64,000 bases of DNA from Purpureocillium takamizusanense (GCF_022605165.1 NC_063068.1:5456001-5520000), one strand, 5' to 3'. Numbered from the stretch's first letter, positions 46,301 through 58,200 are shown. Program-made: numbers and translations. The notes: a model not told the origin generated them from the letters alone.

Positions 46301-48114
46301 CGAAACGGACCTTTGTCGACAGAGAGAAGCTGCAGCTCGTTCTTCATCACGCGCGGGAATTCCCTTCGATGTGAGCCGCGAACGCCTCCTCCCGCGTCCA
46401 GAGCCCCAGATGCCCCGTCCTGTTTGTTCCGTGAGCTTGCCTCCCCATGTTAGTAGTAGGTGAAGTGAAGGGCCTACCTTGGTACCTTAGGTACCTTAGT
46501 AAGTACCCAGGTGCCTTGCCGGCTTCATCCCCTACCGCGCCGCCGCCCACGATTCCAGGGATGTGTCTGGGGATTGTCAGCAGCGAGCGCGCGTGGCCGT
46601 GGTTGCTTGATGCTTGCCTGCTCGCTTGCCATCCTGCCTGCGCCTGTCTGGCCACTTACACTGGCGCGTCAGGGATCCTCCTGCTTGCTGATTGACCCCC
46701 CCTCCCCCCGGTCTGGATGGCGGGCTCGCCTCCGGGGGCTCGGTGCGGGGAGGAGAGAGAGGGGGGTTCCAGTTCCAGTTCAGGGTACTAACGTACTAAG
46801 TGGATTGCATGGATGGATGGGAGGGCGGGATGCACCCCCCATTCCTCCCCGCCGCCCCCCCTTCTGTTTCTATGTCGTGAGGCGGTTTTGGGTACGTTTG
46901 TTCGTTACGGCTTGACCGACGACCTTGGGCGCGCGCCTTTGCTTGCTAGCTTGCTTGCATGAACAGAGCTCGCTCGTCCTCCCGAGTCCTCCCGCCGGGG
47001 ACGGGAGCCCCGCGCACGCACGCTGTGATACAAATGCGGCACGTTGCGTTCCGAGTCAGCATGTCCCCGGTACCCGAACCCCGTCTGCTCCCCCACATCA
47101 TGGCTTGTCCTGGAATACGTACCTGAGGTGGCTGGCCAGTACAGAACAAGTAGCGCCATTACTACTGAAGTACGTACCTAGGTAAAGTACCTCTCTAAAC
47201 GCAGTGCCTCGTGGCCCGCCTTCCATCCGCATTCTGGCAAATTCGCCCGCCCGCTGATCCGCCCTCCTTCATCCCCCCCCCCCCCTCCCCTCCCCTCCCC
47301 TCCCCTCACTTTCACCCTCGCACGTCAATCGTCGCTACCTGTTCCAACCTCTGCCTAGCCAACACGACCAACGAACGACGCCGCTACAGCGCTGCAACAG
47401 TCTTTGTCTGTACTCACACTGCACTGTAGCGCTGTCCCGGTTGGCACATCCTCGCCCCTGCTGCTGCCTGCCTGGCTTGCGCCCGAGTCTTCCATTCTGA
47501 TCGATCCGCTCGCTCGCCTGCTTCTGCCTCACTCACGCCTCACCATCCAGGCACAGTGCGCCCGCAACGCCTCATCTCTCCCTCGCTCCCTCCCTCCCTC
47601 CGCTGCTTCGTCCGCTGGCCACGCCACCGCATCCCCCCTCCACTCCACTCCCCTCTTCCGCCGCCCGTCTTCCCTCCCTCCCCCCCCCCCAAGCCACACA
47701 CACTCGCACACCACCAACACCAGCCAGACGGGGTTGAGCGGGTGGGCTCGACCAAGCCTGTGCGCCCCCATCTCTCAGCGCCTGTCGTTCCCCAACCGCA
47801 GTCCTCGTTCCCCCCGTACTGCACTGACTGCCTGCCACCCGACACGCCTCCTCCTCCTGCTGCTGCTCCTCCTCCTCCTCCTCCTGATTAATCCCGCCCA
47901 TCGTTCTCCAGCCCGTCCTCTCTCAGCTCTTTCGCCTCGAATGACTTGGTCGCTTCATCACCGTCTCTGTCCCTCCTCGACTGGGCGTCGCTTCACTGCT
48001 GACGCCGACGCGGTTCGCGCTACCCGCCAGCCCAGCTTTTAAACCCTACCCATCCATCGCCTTCGCTGTGACCCCGGATTGCCTCCGCACTCGGCACGCG
48101 ACCGACCGCCCATC
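40387..48114. other. 7.7-kb gene-poor region between MIR1 and the creB-type gene
   Basis: The longest stretch without a supported gene. It contains a (CT)n run (41243-41266), A/T runs around 41624-41704, GACGACTAC repeats (about 42147-42178), G15 (42975-42989), four GCTGGA units (43450-43474), T17 (43882-43898) and C13 (47273-47285). TACGAAGTA-type motifs lie at 43544-43552 and 44951-44959, and TACCTTAGGTA at 46483-46493. A speculative spliced small ORF lies at 41370-41867 (see findings). The last 0.9 kb is the CT-rich leader of the ubiquitin protease gene. Other frames here lack motifs. Confidence 0.5.
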
Positions 48115-50659
48115 ATGGCAGGCTTCCTCAACAAGATCAAGAGTGCCGGCTCGGTAAGTCGCACCCTACTGCCCTGGTGAAAGCGCATTTTTGCGACGCC
48201 GCATCTCTCTTCGTGCTACCGTCGCTCCCTCGCTACTTCACAGGACGTCATTCGACAAGTACCTTTCTCAACCTCTCGCTCGACCGCTGACAAATGGTCC
48301 CCTCCCGCAGGCCACCACCACCCAGCCGGCCAAAGATGCCCTTCAGAAGAAGAAGGACGACATCGTCCATGAAGTGACCCCGCTAGAGAAGATGCTGCAG
48401 AATGCGGGCCCGCTGCGCGAGGATGGCAGCGACCGCTTCTATGGCTTTGAGAATGTACGCTGCCCACCACTCTTGATCCCGCGCAACATGCGGCTGACTT
48501 GCGACTACAGTTTGGCAACACTTGGTACGGCGCCTGTCGTTCCAACGACTATCCTCAAGCCGACCTACCTTTGCTGACACCTCCCTAGTTACTGCAACTC
48601 TATCGTCCAAGCGCTCTTCTACTCCGACCTCTTTCGCGACAACGTCGTCGGGTACCCGCCGTTCTCGCCCGCTGGGACCCCCAATGGCACCAACCCCAAA
48701 GTCCACGTTACCATTAGACCGCCCATGAACCCGACGTTGCCGGCGCCGCAACAGAAGCAAAAGGTGCCGTCGACAGCCCAGGTATTAAAGCAGAGGCAGG
48801 CCATCAATGCCGGCCAACCCGTGGGTGGTCAGGCCGCCGTCAAACCCGAGGACAAGCCCGACACCCCCGAATACAAAAAGAAGCAGGCCATGCTCAAAGG
48901 CCCCATCCTGGAGCTAGCGCAGGAGAATGCCGTGGCTTACGGCATGGATGAATGCACCTTCACCGGGCTCAAGGACATCTTCCTCGCCCTCCTCGAGAGC
49001 AACACCCGGACCGGCGTGTTGAGCCCGCAGCGATTCCTCGAGATCTTCAAACGCGACAACGAGATGTTCCGAAACTCCATGCATCAAGATGCCCACGAGT
49101 TCTATGGCCTAGTCCTGAATGACGTTATTGCCAACGTCGAAGCGAATGCGCGTCGGATCCAGGATGACGACGTCAGGCGGCAGAATGGGCTGTTCCAGTC
49201 GGTGGAGAACGCGCTCGGCACCCTTGCCGTGAACAACGCCACTGGCTATCGATCACCTGGCACGGGCTGGGTTCACGACATTTTCGAGGGCGTCCTGACC
49301 TCGGAGACCAAGTGTTTGACGTGCGAGACGGCGTCGCAGCGCGATGAGACATTCCTCGACCTCTCCATCGACCTCGAGGAGCACTCCTCAGTCACGTCCT
49401 GCCTGCGCAAGTTCTCCGCCGAGGAGATGCTCTGCGAGCGGAACAAGTTCCACTGCGACCACTGCGGCGGTCTGCAAGAGGCGGAGAAGCGCATGAAGGT
49501 CAAGCGGCTACCCAAGGTGTTGACTCTGCATCTCAAGCGCTTCAAGTACACGGAGGACTACAGCCGGCTGCAGAAGCTGTTCCACCGGGTCGTGTACCCC
49601 TATCAGCTGCGCATGTTCAACACCACCGACGACGCATCGGACCCTGATCGCCTGTACGAGCTGTATGCGGTCGTGGTCCACATCGGCGGCAACGCCTACC
49701 ACGGTCACTACGTCTCCATCATCAAGACCAAGGACCGGGGCTGGGTCCTGTTCGATGACGAGATGGTGGAGCCCGTCGACAAGCACTTTGTGCGTAACTT
49801 CTTTGGAGACAAGCCCGGCATGGCAACGGCATACGTTTTGTTCTATCAGGAGACGACATTTGAGAAGGTCAGGGAGGAGCAGGAAAAGGAGGGCATGGAA
49901 GAGGTGAAGCTGGCGACCCAGGCCGCCAACGTCGCGCATGAAGACAGTGACAAGGCGGACACGGCTCCGCTGAAGCGACAAGCCACGCACCCCACGCCAC
50001 CAGCTCCGGAGCCAGAAACCTTTTCGAAACTGGCACACGCCCAGACCGCCCCAGACCTGTCGAGTGCACCTCCAGCCACCGAGGCCGCTCCTCCAAGCCC
50101 CGCCGTCCCCCCCGTGCCCGCCTTGACGAGGACGCCCACATCGAAGCAGGATGCGAAGAGCAAGGATGACAAGAAGCGCGAAAAGAAGGAACGCGAAGCG
50201 GCAGAAAAAGCAGCCAAGCTGGCCGAAAAGGAGACGCAGAAGCAGGCCAAGGAAGCTGAAAAGGAACGTGAGAAGCAGCTCAAGGAGGACGAGAAGAAGC
50301 GGCGGGAGGAGCAGCTCAAGAGATTCCAGGCACACAGGACAGAGCAGGATGAGCTCCAAAAGGTGCTCGACGAAAGCAGGAAGACGGCGGCCAAGGAGGA
50401 CCAGGCCCGGAAGAAGGAGACAAACGGCAATAGCAACGGCAACGGCACCGTCGGGGCCATGGCGGGCATCCTCGACCGGTCCAAGCGCGGCAGCAAGTCC
50501 ATGTCCAAGAAGAGCTTCAGCTTCTTCCACAAGGACAAGGCGGGGGTGGACGCGACGACGGAGGGGAGCGACAGCGGCGAGCTGCCCGAGAAGCAAGAGA
50601 AGAAGGGCCGCCTCAGCATGGGCATCGGCCGGAAGAAGAGCAGCGGGCTGCTGTCATGA
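48115..50659 (+). CDS. creB: Ubiquitin-specific protease, CreB/USP12-USP46 type
   Basis: Four exons, 48115-48153, 48311-48454, 48511-48524 and 48589-50659, give 755 residues. The Cys box is [20 protein letters not shown] (catalytic Cys about residue 66). The zinc ribbon is [20 protein letters not shown] with CDHCGG, and the His box is [11 protein letters not shown] (His about 439) with [12 protein letters not shown]. The Lys-stretch insert before [15 protein letters not shown] and the [14 protein letters not shown] block are typical of the USP12/46/CreB group. The C-terminal third is a Pro/Ala linker followed by a highly charged Lys/Glu coiled coil ([19 protein letters not shown]), as in Aspergillus CreB, a deubiquitinase in carbon catabolite repression that works with the WD40 protein CreC. 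Exon 3 is only 14 nt, and the catalytic Cys codon (TG|T) is split by intron 3. Confidence 0.92.
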
Positions 50660-51333
50660 GCCATTGGCGACGCGAATGGTTCTTTTCTTTTTCGGACCTG
50701 TACGATTTCATGACGGAGGATATATTGTGCTGTTTGTTGGCCTCTGCGCAAGACATGGCAACTGGAGCGACACTCGGTTTTTTTGCGACCTGGCGGCGAC
50801 GAGGGCTCGCCGACTGCTTGCCGCCGCGGAGGGCAGGCGTTTGATTTTTGTGGCACGACTCGACGGGATGAGACTTGATGGCTGCGCCGCGGTTTTTTGA
50901 GCGACGGTGCTGGGCTAATATATTGCTACATGGCGGCGGCGTCGCAGCATCAGGCGTGTCATTTCAGTTTACATTATAATAGCTTTCTACCAGGTCTCAC
51001 ATTGAGAAATGGGGAACCCGCACCGGATCGTGAGCCCGCTGTAGTCGATTGGCTGTCGGGAGACGAGTCGTGGTGACCTCACATGGACCTTTGCCTGCAC
51101 CAACACCCGTCAATCCTTGCGAACAACCGCCATCCTCCCCGTGTCGTTGTTGTGCCATGCGTCGTGGCTTGCCGCGAGCATGTCATTTAGCCAGTCACAT
51201 CCTCCAAAAGAGCCCGCTTGTCGTAATTGTAAAGTTCCACACGGGGAGGGAGGAGGGGGAGGTGCATGCATGGCGGTTGTTTTCCCCCCGTCCCCTAAGG
51301 TCATGTCCTATCTTGTCTATCGTGTCGCCCTCA
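50660..51333. other. Convergent intergenic region, creB-type gene / YOS1
   Basis: About 670 bp containing both 3' ends. No gene is supported. Confidence 0.5.
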
Positions 51334-51890
51334 TCACCCGAGGACCAGTTCGTAGAGTATGATGACCAGGTTGACGAAAATCAGCGGCACTACACGGAGC
51401 GAGCGTCAGCGATGCGCCGGTCTCGAAGTCGTTGTTACCGCGAATGGCGTCTCTAAGAAAGAGAGAGCGGGTAAAGGGGGGAAGAAAGAGGGTAGACGAA
51501 AGAGGAAACCGGGAGAAAGCAGAGCAGGCAAGGAAAGGAGAGGAGACGCACTGCGCATGATTGTGCGGACGCTGGCGATGAGGTGTATGATCTTGGCCTT
51601 GATGCTGGCGTCGGCGCCGGAGCCAAAGGCCGGGTCGTACGAGGCGGGCGAGAGGTTGACTGCGGTTGTTTGTTGGGAGGCCAAAAGGGCCAGCGGCCCC
51701 GGGCAGCCCCCCATGGATGGTCAGCGCTGGGGGAGAAACACAGAAAGGAGGACAGACGGGGGGGCGCGGAGGAGGAGGAGGAGGAGGAGGAGGAGGGCGT
51801 ACTGCGTGCGAGGAAGCGGTCTTCGCTGAGGATGGCGACCGAGTTGATGAGGAGGACGGCGATGTAGAGGAAGCTGCCGAAGAAGAGCAT
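51334..51890 (-). CDS. YOS1: Yos1/IER3IP1-like ER-Golgi transport protein
   Basis: Three exons, 51890-51803, 51659-51552 and 51389-51334, give 83 residues, matching the short Yos1 family. The protein reads MLFFGSFLYIAVLLINSVAI (N-terminal membrane helix), then LSEDRFLARINLSP, a middle SYDPAFGSGADASIKAKIIH, LIASVRTIMRMPL, and a C-terminal helix ending LYELVLG. The LSEDRFLAR and SIKAKIIxLIxxVRTxMRxPL blocks are diagnostic. Both introns interrupt codons after the first base (CGC A|TC and CGC A|TG), which fixes the splice sites. In yeast Yos1 associates with Yip1 and Yif1 and is needed for COPII transport from the ER. Intron 1 contains a (TCC)n microsatellite on the coding strand. The gene is divergent from ALG12, another secretory-pathway gene. 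Confidence 0.94.
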
Positions 51891-52807
51891 CGTGGGCGGC
51901 GGGTTGGGGCGCGCGGGCGCAGCGCGCGGAGGGGGGCAGGAGAAGGAGCCGGTTGTTGTGTCGTTGCTTTAGCTCGCTTCGCTTCGTTTTCGTTGTTGTT
52001 GAACTTGGGCTGCCCTGTTATCGAGAGGATGAGGGGGGAGGGAAGAGGAAGCGCGCAGGGCGTGAGTGAGTGGGCGGGTTGCGTCTTGGATGTCGATGGT
52101 GCGTTGGAGTGGCGGTCGCTCGCTCGCCGGCCCGGCGCTCTCCCCTGCCTAGGTTATTAGGTGGGTTGGTTGATGTGGTGGCCGTTTAGGTGGTGAGCTG
52201 CTTGCTTAGATACGTAGCGTCGTCCTCAGGCGTGCGCGGCTGTTCCTGGGCGGGAGGAAAGAAGGGACGAGGACAAGTCGCAGGCGGGGATTGGTTGCGC
52301 CGATCCGATGGGTGGGCAGTGTGGGTGTGTGGCAGACAAGACCAGGACGCGAGGCTGAGCCTGCTAACGACCTACGGAGCTGCTGCCCCTAGGTAGCTTT
52401 GATAACTGATAGCTTCGCTGCCAACGACGTCACTCACCCCTAGTACGCCGCAGCAGCAGCTTGATTCTTTGTGCCCCGTGTTTCTTCTCCCTTTTGTCTA
52501 CGCCGCGGTGCTGGACCACCACCCCTCGACGCGACGTCCGATCCGGCGGCCGCCGCTCACGATACCTACCTGCAATTGCTTCGAACATGCTTTGGGGCAA
52601 TCGATGTCCTCCATCGACCGACGACGACGACGACGCCATTACCCTCTCGCTGTGTCGCAAGGTGCAACGGAAGGCGCTCGTGATTTGAGGGGCAGATGAT
52701 CTGAGAGACTGGGAGATAGTGACGCGATAGAGAGAGAGAGAAAGAGAGAGAGCCGCGAAACCACCACCACCACCACCGCATCGATCGCACTCTCAACAGT
52801 CAACACC
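51891..52807. other. Shared divergent promoter region, YOS1 / ALG12
   Basis: A 917-bp region between divergent ATGs. It holds a GA/AG-rich run (52727-52750) and CAC/CCA repeats immediately before the ALG12 ATG. Short frames on both strands are repeat-derived. Confidence 0.5.
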
Positions 52808-54577
52808 ATGGCGTCGTCGTCGTCGTCGTCGTCTCTCGCAGACACCCTCCTCGAGGCGCTCCTCTTCCTCGTCCCCCTCGCGCACCTCGCCGCCGCCCCC
52901 CACACAAAGGTCGAGGAGTCGTTCAACATGCAGGCCGCCCACGACATTCTCGTCTACGGCATCCCCTGGACCGGCCCCGCGCCGCGCGCCCGCCTCGCCG
53001 CCGTCTACGACCACGCCTCCTTCCCCGGCGCCGTCCCGCGCACCTTTGTCGGCGCCGTCGTCCTCGCCGGCCTCGCCCAGCCCCTCGTCGCCCTCGCCGG
53101 CTTCGCCCGCGCCCAGCTGCTCGTCCGCGCCCTCCTCGCCGCCTTCAACGCCGCCGCCCTCGTCGCCTTCGCCCGCGCCCTGCGCCGCGCCCACGGCGTC
53201 CGCGTCGCCCGCTGGTGGTCAGCCCTGCTGCTCGCCCAGTTCCACCTGCCCTTTTACGCCTCCCGCGCCCTGCCCAACATGTTCGCCTTTGGCCTCGTCA
53301 CCCTCGCCATGGCCTTCCTCCTGCCCGGCAGGGCCCCGCGCGCCGCCCTCGTCCGCCGCCGCCAGGCCGTCGCCCTGCTCGTCGTTGCTGCTGCCGTCTT
53401 CCGCGCCGAGCTCGCCATCCTGCTCGCTGCTGTCCTCGCCCAGCTCCTCTACTCGGGCCAGATGACGCCCCGCCGCCTCGTACCCGTCTTCGCCGTCGCC
53501 TTCGTCGCCGCCCTCGCCGTCTCCATCCCCATCGACTCCTTCTTTTGGCAGCGCCCGCTCTGGCCCGAGCTCTGGGGCTTCTACTACAACGCCGTCCTCG
53601 GCAGCTCGTCCAACTGGGGCACCTCCCCCTGGCACTACTACTTCACCTCGGCCCTGCCGCGCCTGCTCCTCAACCCGCTCGCCCTGCCCCTCATCGCCCT
53701 CGCCCTCTTCCTCCCCGCTACGGCTCCTTCCACCCGCCGCCTCGTCCTGCCGAGCCTCGCCTTCGTCGCCGTCTACTCCCTCCAGCCGCACAAGGAGGCC
53801 CGCTTCATCTTCTATGTCGTGCCCCCGCTCACCGCGGCCGCCGCCCTCGCCGCCGACTACATCGCCATCCGCCGCCGCAAGTCGCCCCTCTACGCCGTCG
53901 CCACCGCCGCTCTCGTCCTCTCCGTCCTCGCCTCCCTCGCCGCCACCGCCGGCATGTTACTCCTCTCCTCCCTCAACTACCCCGGCGGCGACGCCCTCGC
54001 CCAGCTCTATGCCCTCACCGCCGACGCCGCCGCGACCATGCTGTCGTCGCCCTCCACCTCAATCACCTCGCCCCCCGCCATCACCGTCCACGCCGATGTC
54101 CTCACCTGCATGACCGGCCTCACCCTCTTCGGCCAGAACCGCGCCGGCCTGCCCCTCGCCCTCACCGGCCCTCACGCCCCCGACGACCACGACCACCAAC
54201 GCGACCCCATCTACCTCTTCGACAAGACCGAGGACAAGCCCGACCTCAAGTGGCCCAGCTTCTGGAAGAGGATGGACTACGCCCTCATGGAGGACCCCAT
54301 GCTCCCCCTCGGCAACTGGAAGGTCCTCGGCGTCGTCCAGGGCTACGACGGCATCGAGCTCCTCAAGCCCGGCGCCAAGGACCCATCGGACGTCGAGGCC
54401 GCCGCGCCGACACCCGGCCCCCGCCAGTCGCACAGGGTGCTCGGGCTCGGCGCCAGGGTGGCAGACGTGCGCCGCGCCGTGAGGAAGTACACGGGCGGGT
54501 GGTGGATCGGCCCGCGCATGTCGCCGCGCATCCACATCATGAAGCGCGTCAAGGACGGGCAGTACGCGACGTCATAG
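52808..54577 (+). CDS. ALG12: ALG12 alpha-1,6-mannosyltransferase (GT22, ER)
   Basis: An intron-free frame of 589 residues begins MASSSSSSSLADTLLEALLF. The GT22 first-loop motif HTKVEESFNMQAAHDILVYG carries the catalytic-type acidic pair. Further conserved blocks are YDHASFPGAVPRTF, SRALPNMFAFGLVTLAMAF, FFWQRPLWPELWGFYYN, NWGTSPWHYYFTSALPRLLL and LQPHKEARFIFYVVPPL. Multiple hydrophobic segments are typical of this ER membrane enzyme. It adds the eighth mannose (alpha-1,6) to Man7GlcNAc2-PP-dolichol during assembly of the N-glycan precursor. The N-terminal seven-Ser run is encoded by a TCG repeat. Third codon positions are almost all C or G, which also leaves a long open frame in another phase (rejected below). 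Confidence 0.95.
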   Translation: MASSSSSSSLADTLLEALLFLVPLAHLAAAPHTKVEESFNMQAAHDILVYGIPWTGPAPRARLAAVYDHASFPGAVPRTFVGAVVLAGLAQPLVALAGFARAQLLVRALLAAFNAAALVAFARALRRAHGVRVARWWSALLLAQFHLPFYASRALPNMFAFGLVTLAMAFLLPGRAPRAALVRRRQAVALLVVAAAVFRAELAILLAAVLAQLLYSGQMTPRRLVPVFAVAFVAALAVSIPIDSFFWQRPLWPELWGFYYNAVLGSSSNWGTSPWHYYFTSALPRLLLNPLALPLIALALFLPATAPSTRRLVLPSLAFVAVYSLQPHKEARFIFYVVPPLTAAAALAADYIAIRRRKSPLYAVATAALVLSVLASLAATAGMLLLSSLNYPGGDALAQLYALTADAAATMLSSPSTSITSPPAITVHADVLTCMTGLTLFGQNRAGLPLALTGPHAPDDHDHQRDPIYLFDKTEDKPDLKWPSFWKRMDYALMEDPMLPLGNWKVLGVVQGYDGIELLKPGAKDPSDVEAAAPTPGPRQSHRVLGLGARVADVRRAVRKYTGGWWIGPRMSPRIHIMKRVKDGQYATS

Positions 54578-55201
54578 AGGGAGGCCGATGTGTCCCTTTT
54601 TTGGCTTTCATGTCCGTTTGCAGATGATGATAATATGTAACATTTGGCCCGCGGGCCGACTCTTCCCGCGCTAAAAAGAGCTGCCTGCCATCCAACCGTG
54701 GGTACCCAAACATAAAGTAACGTAGATAATGGCAAAGACATGACATAAGGCTCTCTCCCGGCTGTCCTCAACCCGCAACCTAACATACATGGTCGGACAA
54801 AAGCATCGGGCTCTCTCGTGCGCCACAGACACCTCTACCACATACCCACCCCCACCCCCCTGACCAGAGCTACAAATCGTCCCTAACGCCGCATTCGCGA
54901 AATCACCATTGGCCGGTGCGCGCACTCCCCTCAAGGGGCATAATCAAATGCGTGGCCCAAGCCTGCCGTCTTCACACGCCGCCTGTGCCGCTCTCCAAAA
55001 GAAAAAGATGAAAAGAAAAATCATGTTCAGCCCATGGATCCCCAAATTATGTACCGGTCCCGCTCCCATCTCTTGCCCCAAGTACACAAAGCACTCGCGG
55101 CTCCAACTCTCGAATCGCATGGCCCATGTCTGCCAGGGTATAGTGGGCGGCGCTTCGTTCTCGCTCTGGGAGAGACGTGAAGCGGGCGCAGAGTGCCTTG
55201 C
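54578..55201. other. Convergent intergenic region, ALG12 / adenylate cyclase
   Basis: About 620 bp containing the 3' ends of both genes. No gene is supported. Confidence 0.5.
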
Positions 55202-58200
55202 TCAGTTGTGATCCGCTTCGCTGTCTGTCTCGGCACCGTGCTCTGCCGCATTGGTGTCCTCCTGATCCTCTTCTGCCTCTTCCACCACCTGCTTCAGCCG
55301 CAGCGGTCCATCCTTGCCGCTAGGTTGGGGCAGAGCACCGTACATCTTGCGATACTGCTCCAGCTCCTTCTGTTGATTTGCAAAGAAGTCAAGCACGGAT
55401 GCCATGGGTGCCCGTAGATCGTTGAGCTCCCGAAGCACACCGCCGCCAATGGCAATGTGTCGCATGGCCAAAGTCGAGACGCAGGTCTGCGTCCAGTCAG
55501 CATGCTGAAGTACATTGTTCGGGGCAATACAAACTCACCTCTATTCTGCTCACTTGGTGCTCCATAAAGTTGAGCAGGAACCTGTCCGTCACTTCGCCGC
55601 CTCGGGACTTCATACGCTCTAGGAGCTCCGTCTCCGGTGGCTGCAGCCCGGAGCCTCTAATCTCCTCGAGCGTGCTGCAGAGCATCTCAAGTCGCAGACT
55701 GACTCTCCACAAGGCCCAAATGGTCTCGGGGTCAAAGGCCAGCTCGGCACCAGGCGCCAAGATTGCCGGTTTGTCGGGGCCTTCCTCGCGCGGCTCGTGT
55801 AGTTGATGGTACTCGATGCGGCCCGCTAGGGCGTGCGCATACAGCGTATAGATGGTTTCTGGGTTTTCCAGCCCCTTGAGCTTCCTCTCACCCATCTCTT
55901 TGACTTCGAAGCCCTGGGATGTGAGCGAGCGCAGGTCTTTCTGTATCGCCGCCGCATATGACTCGTCGTCGAACGCCTCCTCGGACCCCGCGGAGCTGTG
56001 ACGCTCCGTCTCTTGGTAGCCCTCTAGGCACCTCTGGATCTCACTGATGAAATCCGTCGATACAGTGATCTGGCCACCGTCGGCCACTGCCGCGATACGA
56101 GCCGCCTTGTTCACCATGGGCCCGAAGTAGTCCATGCGCCGAGTGATGGGGTCGGTTTCGCTCACGCAGTCTCCACCAAAGTGGATGCCCATCCTCACCG
56201 ACAGGCCTCGGAATATGAGGGTGCCATCCTTGTCGTGGATGATTTCCCCAGACGCCGAATTGAGAATCTCGGCAGGCCAGTTAACGTCCAATAGTCGGAG
56301 CTGCACGGCAAAGCACCACAGCAGCGCCGAAGTGGGAGTAGGAAACGCCACCATAAAGGCGTCGCCTTCGGTCTTGACTTCGTACCCTCCGACCCGTCGG
56401 AGCTGCCGACGCATCACCTCGTTGTGAAGCTTGATCGCGGACCGCATGGCGCTGGGGTACAGCTCCCACAGCGTCGTCGAATTTTTGATGTCGGTGAAGA
56501 TGATGGCAAAGTTACCCGTCGGCGCGGGAATCTCTGCCTCGAGGCGGTTGAGGGACGAGTCCAGCACGTCGCCCTTGGCCTTGCGAACCCTCCTCGTCGA
56601 CAGCATCTGAGCCTCGTCCGGCACGCCTGATGGGTACAGCGACATGCTCGTGCCGCGGTGCAGGCGTGATCTCTCAACGCGCCGTTTCAGGTCCGCAACG
56701 CTTATCATCATCACCATGATCTTGCCCGACGCACCGTACGCCATGGCAAGGTCTCGTAATTTCTGAGCGGCGCGCATGAGGTCCGTTCGCTCGGCCCTGG
56801 CAATGTCTGTGATTAGGTTGGCATCGAGGTACTCCCACAGCTCACTCGTCGCCATCAAGATGATGTCGTCCTGCTCCTTGACCGTCATGCTGCTGACATG
56901 CGGCGCCGCCTGAACCGCAGGCATCAGGTCGACGTATCCAAATGCCCTCGAGACCTGAAGCAAGTCGTTCAGCCGCCCGTTGCGGGACACCCAGCCGCCT
57001 GCTTCGCGAATCCTGGACCGCTCGGACGGCTCAGCGGGGTCGTGCTTGCGAGTGAGCATCTGGTGCTTCCCGTCGGTGTGGATGACCATGGCCTGCGCGT
57101 CGCCAACGTTGGCGACGTAGAGCTCGGTGCCCTGGAGATAGACGACAGTGGCGACGCCGCCCGAGTTCAGGTCCTCCTTGCTCAGAACGACCGGCTGCGC
57201 CGATCCCCTATGCGTCGTCTTGGGCCGCTCTTCGGTGTGCTGGACGGCGATGGTCACGAGGTCCTTGTTGAGCGCTAGGAATGCCCGACGAAGGGCGTCG
57301 ATGGGAGTCTCGCCTGCGCGCGTCTTGAGGCTTTTGAGCTCCAAGGCAAATATGTGTCCGAAGTTCTCGTGCAGATACTTGGCAATCTTGGAGCCGCCGC
57401 TAGAGAGAGCCTGTCCGTCGAACAGCCCCAGAAGCATCTCCGTCTCAGACGAGTTGAAGCGAGGCACAACCAGATCGACCGTCGACAAGTGCTCGTTCTT
57501 ACCGAGCGTGTCGGCCATGCCATAAGGGAGGTGGCCTGCCAGCGAGCCAGACGTGCGCACACGTCGGTCTTCGCTCTGGTCCGGAATGCTGGGTTGCGTC
57601 AAGGTGACGTCCATCAAACCCAGTATCCTCAGGTTGACCAGCCGGCTGAAATCCGTGTACTGTTCCCGATTGACGGCACCTGGCCCGTCGATGCCTCCCC
57701 ATGCAGTTTGTTTGATTTCCAACCGCTTGTTGCCAGACAAGTTGAGGTATCGCAGGTTGGGGTTCAGGTTCCAGTTCCAATCGTAGGGCACGTTGGAGAT
57801 GTTGTATTTCAACGAGTTGCTGCCACAGTCCAGGACGGCGAGCTTCTTGGCCCTAGAGATATCGGCCGGCAGGTTGGTGAACTTGTTGCTGTTGATGTAG
57901 AGCGCTTGTAGCAGGCTCGACTCCTCCAGGTCATCCGCCGGAACTGTCGTGAGGCCATTTCCGGACAGATACAGCTCCACGAGTTGCGGCCAGCTCTTGA
58001 TGGATCTCTGAGGCATGTCGCTAATCTCATCGTTATACGACAGGTTCAAGACTCGAAGCTCGCTCAGCAACGTAATCTGGTCAAAGACATCGTCGTCCAG
58101 GCGATTGTCCGCGAGGTACAAATTGCGCAGGGAGCCGGCAAAGGTGTTTGTGAGCCTTGACGACAGACCCGAATCTTTCCGCATGGCTGCCGGGGGCGCG

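Noticed and set aside
47404..48042. 212-codon frame upstream of the ubiquitin protease gene
   Set aside because: CT-rich leader sequence without an ATG at its start or recognisable domain.
48244..48258. Possible extra 15-nt exon (DVIRQ) inside creB intron 1
   Set aside because: It has a CAG acceptor and GTACCT donor and keeps frame, but homologues as I remember them do not need it; left out of the model.
53215..54627. 470-codon open frame overlapping ALG12 in another phase
   Set aside because: It is extremely Arg/Pro-rich, has no start of its own, and is explained by the C/G-ending codons of ALG12.
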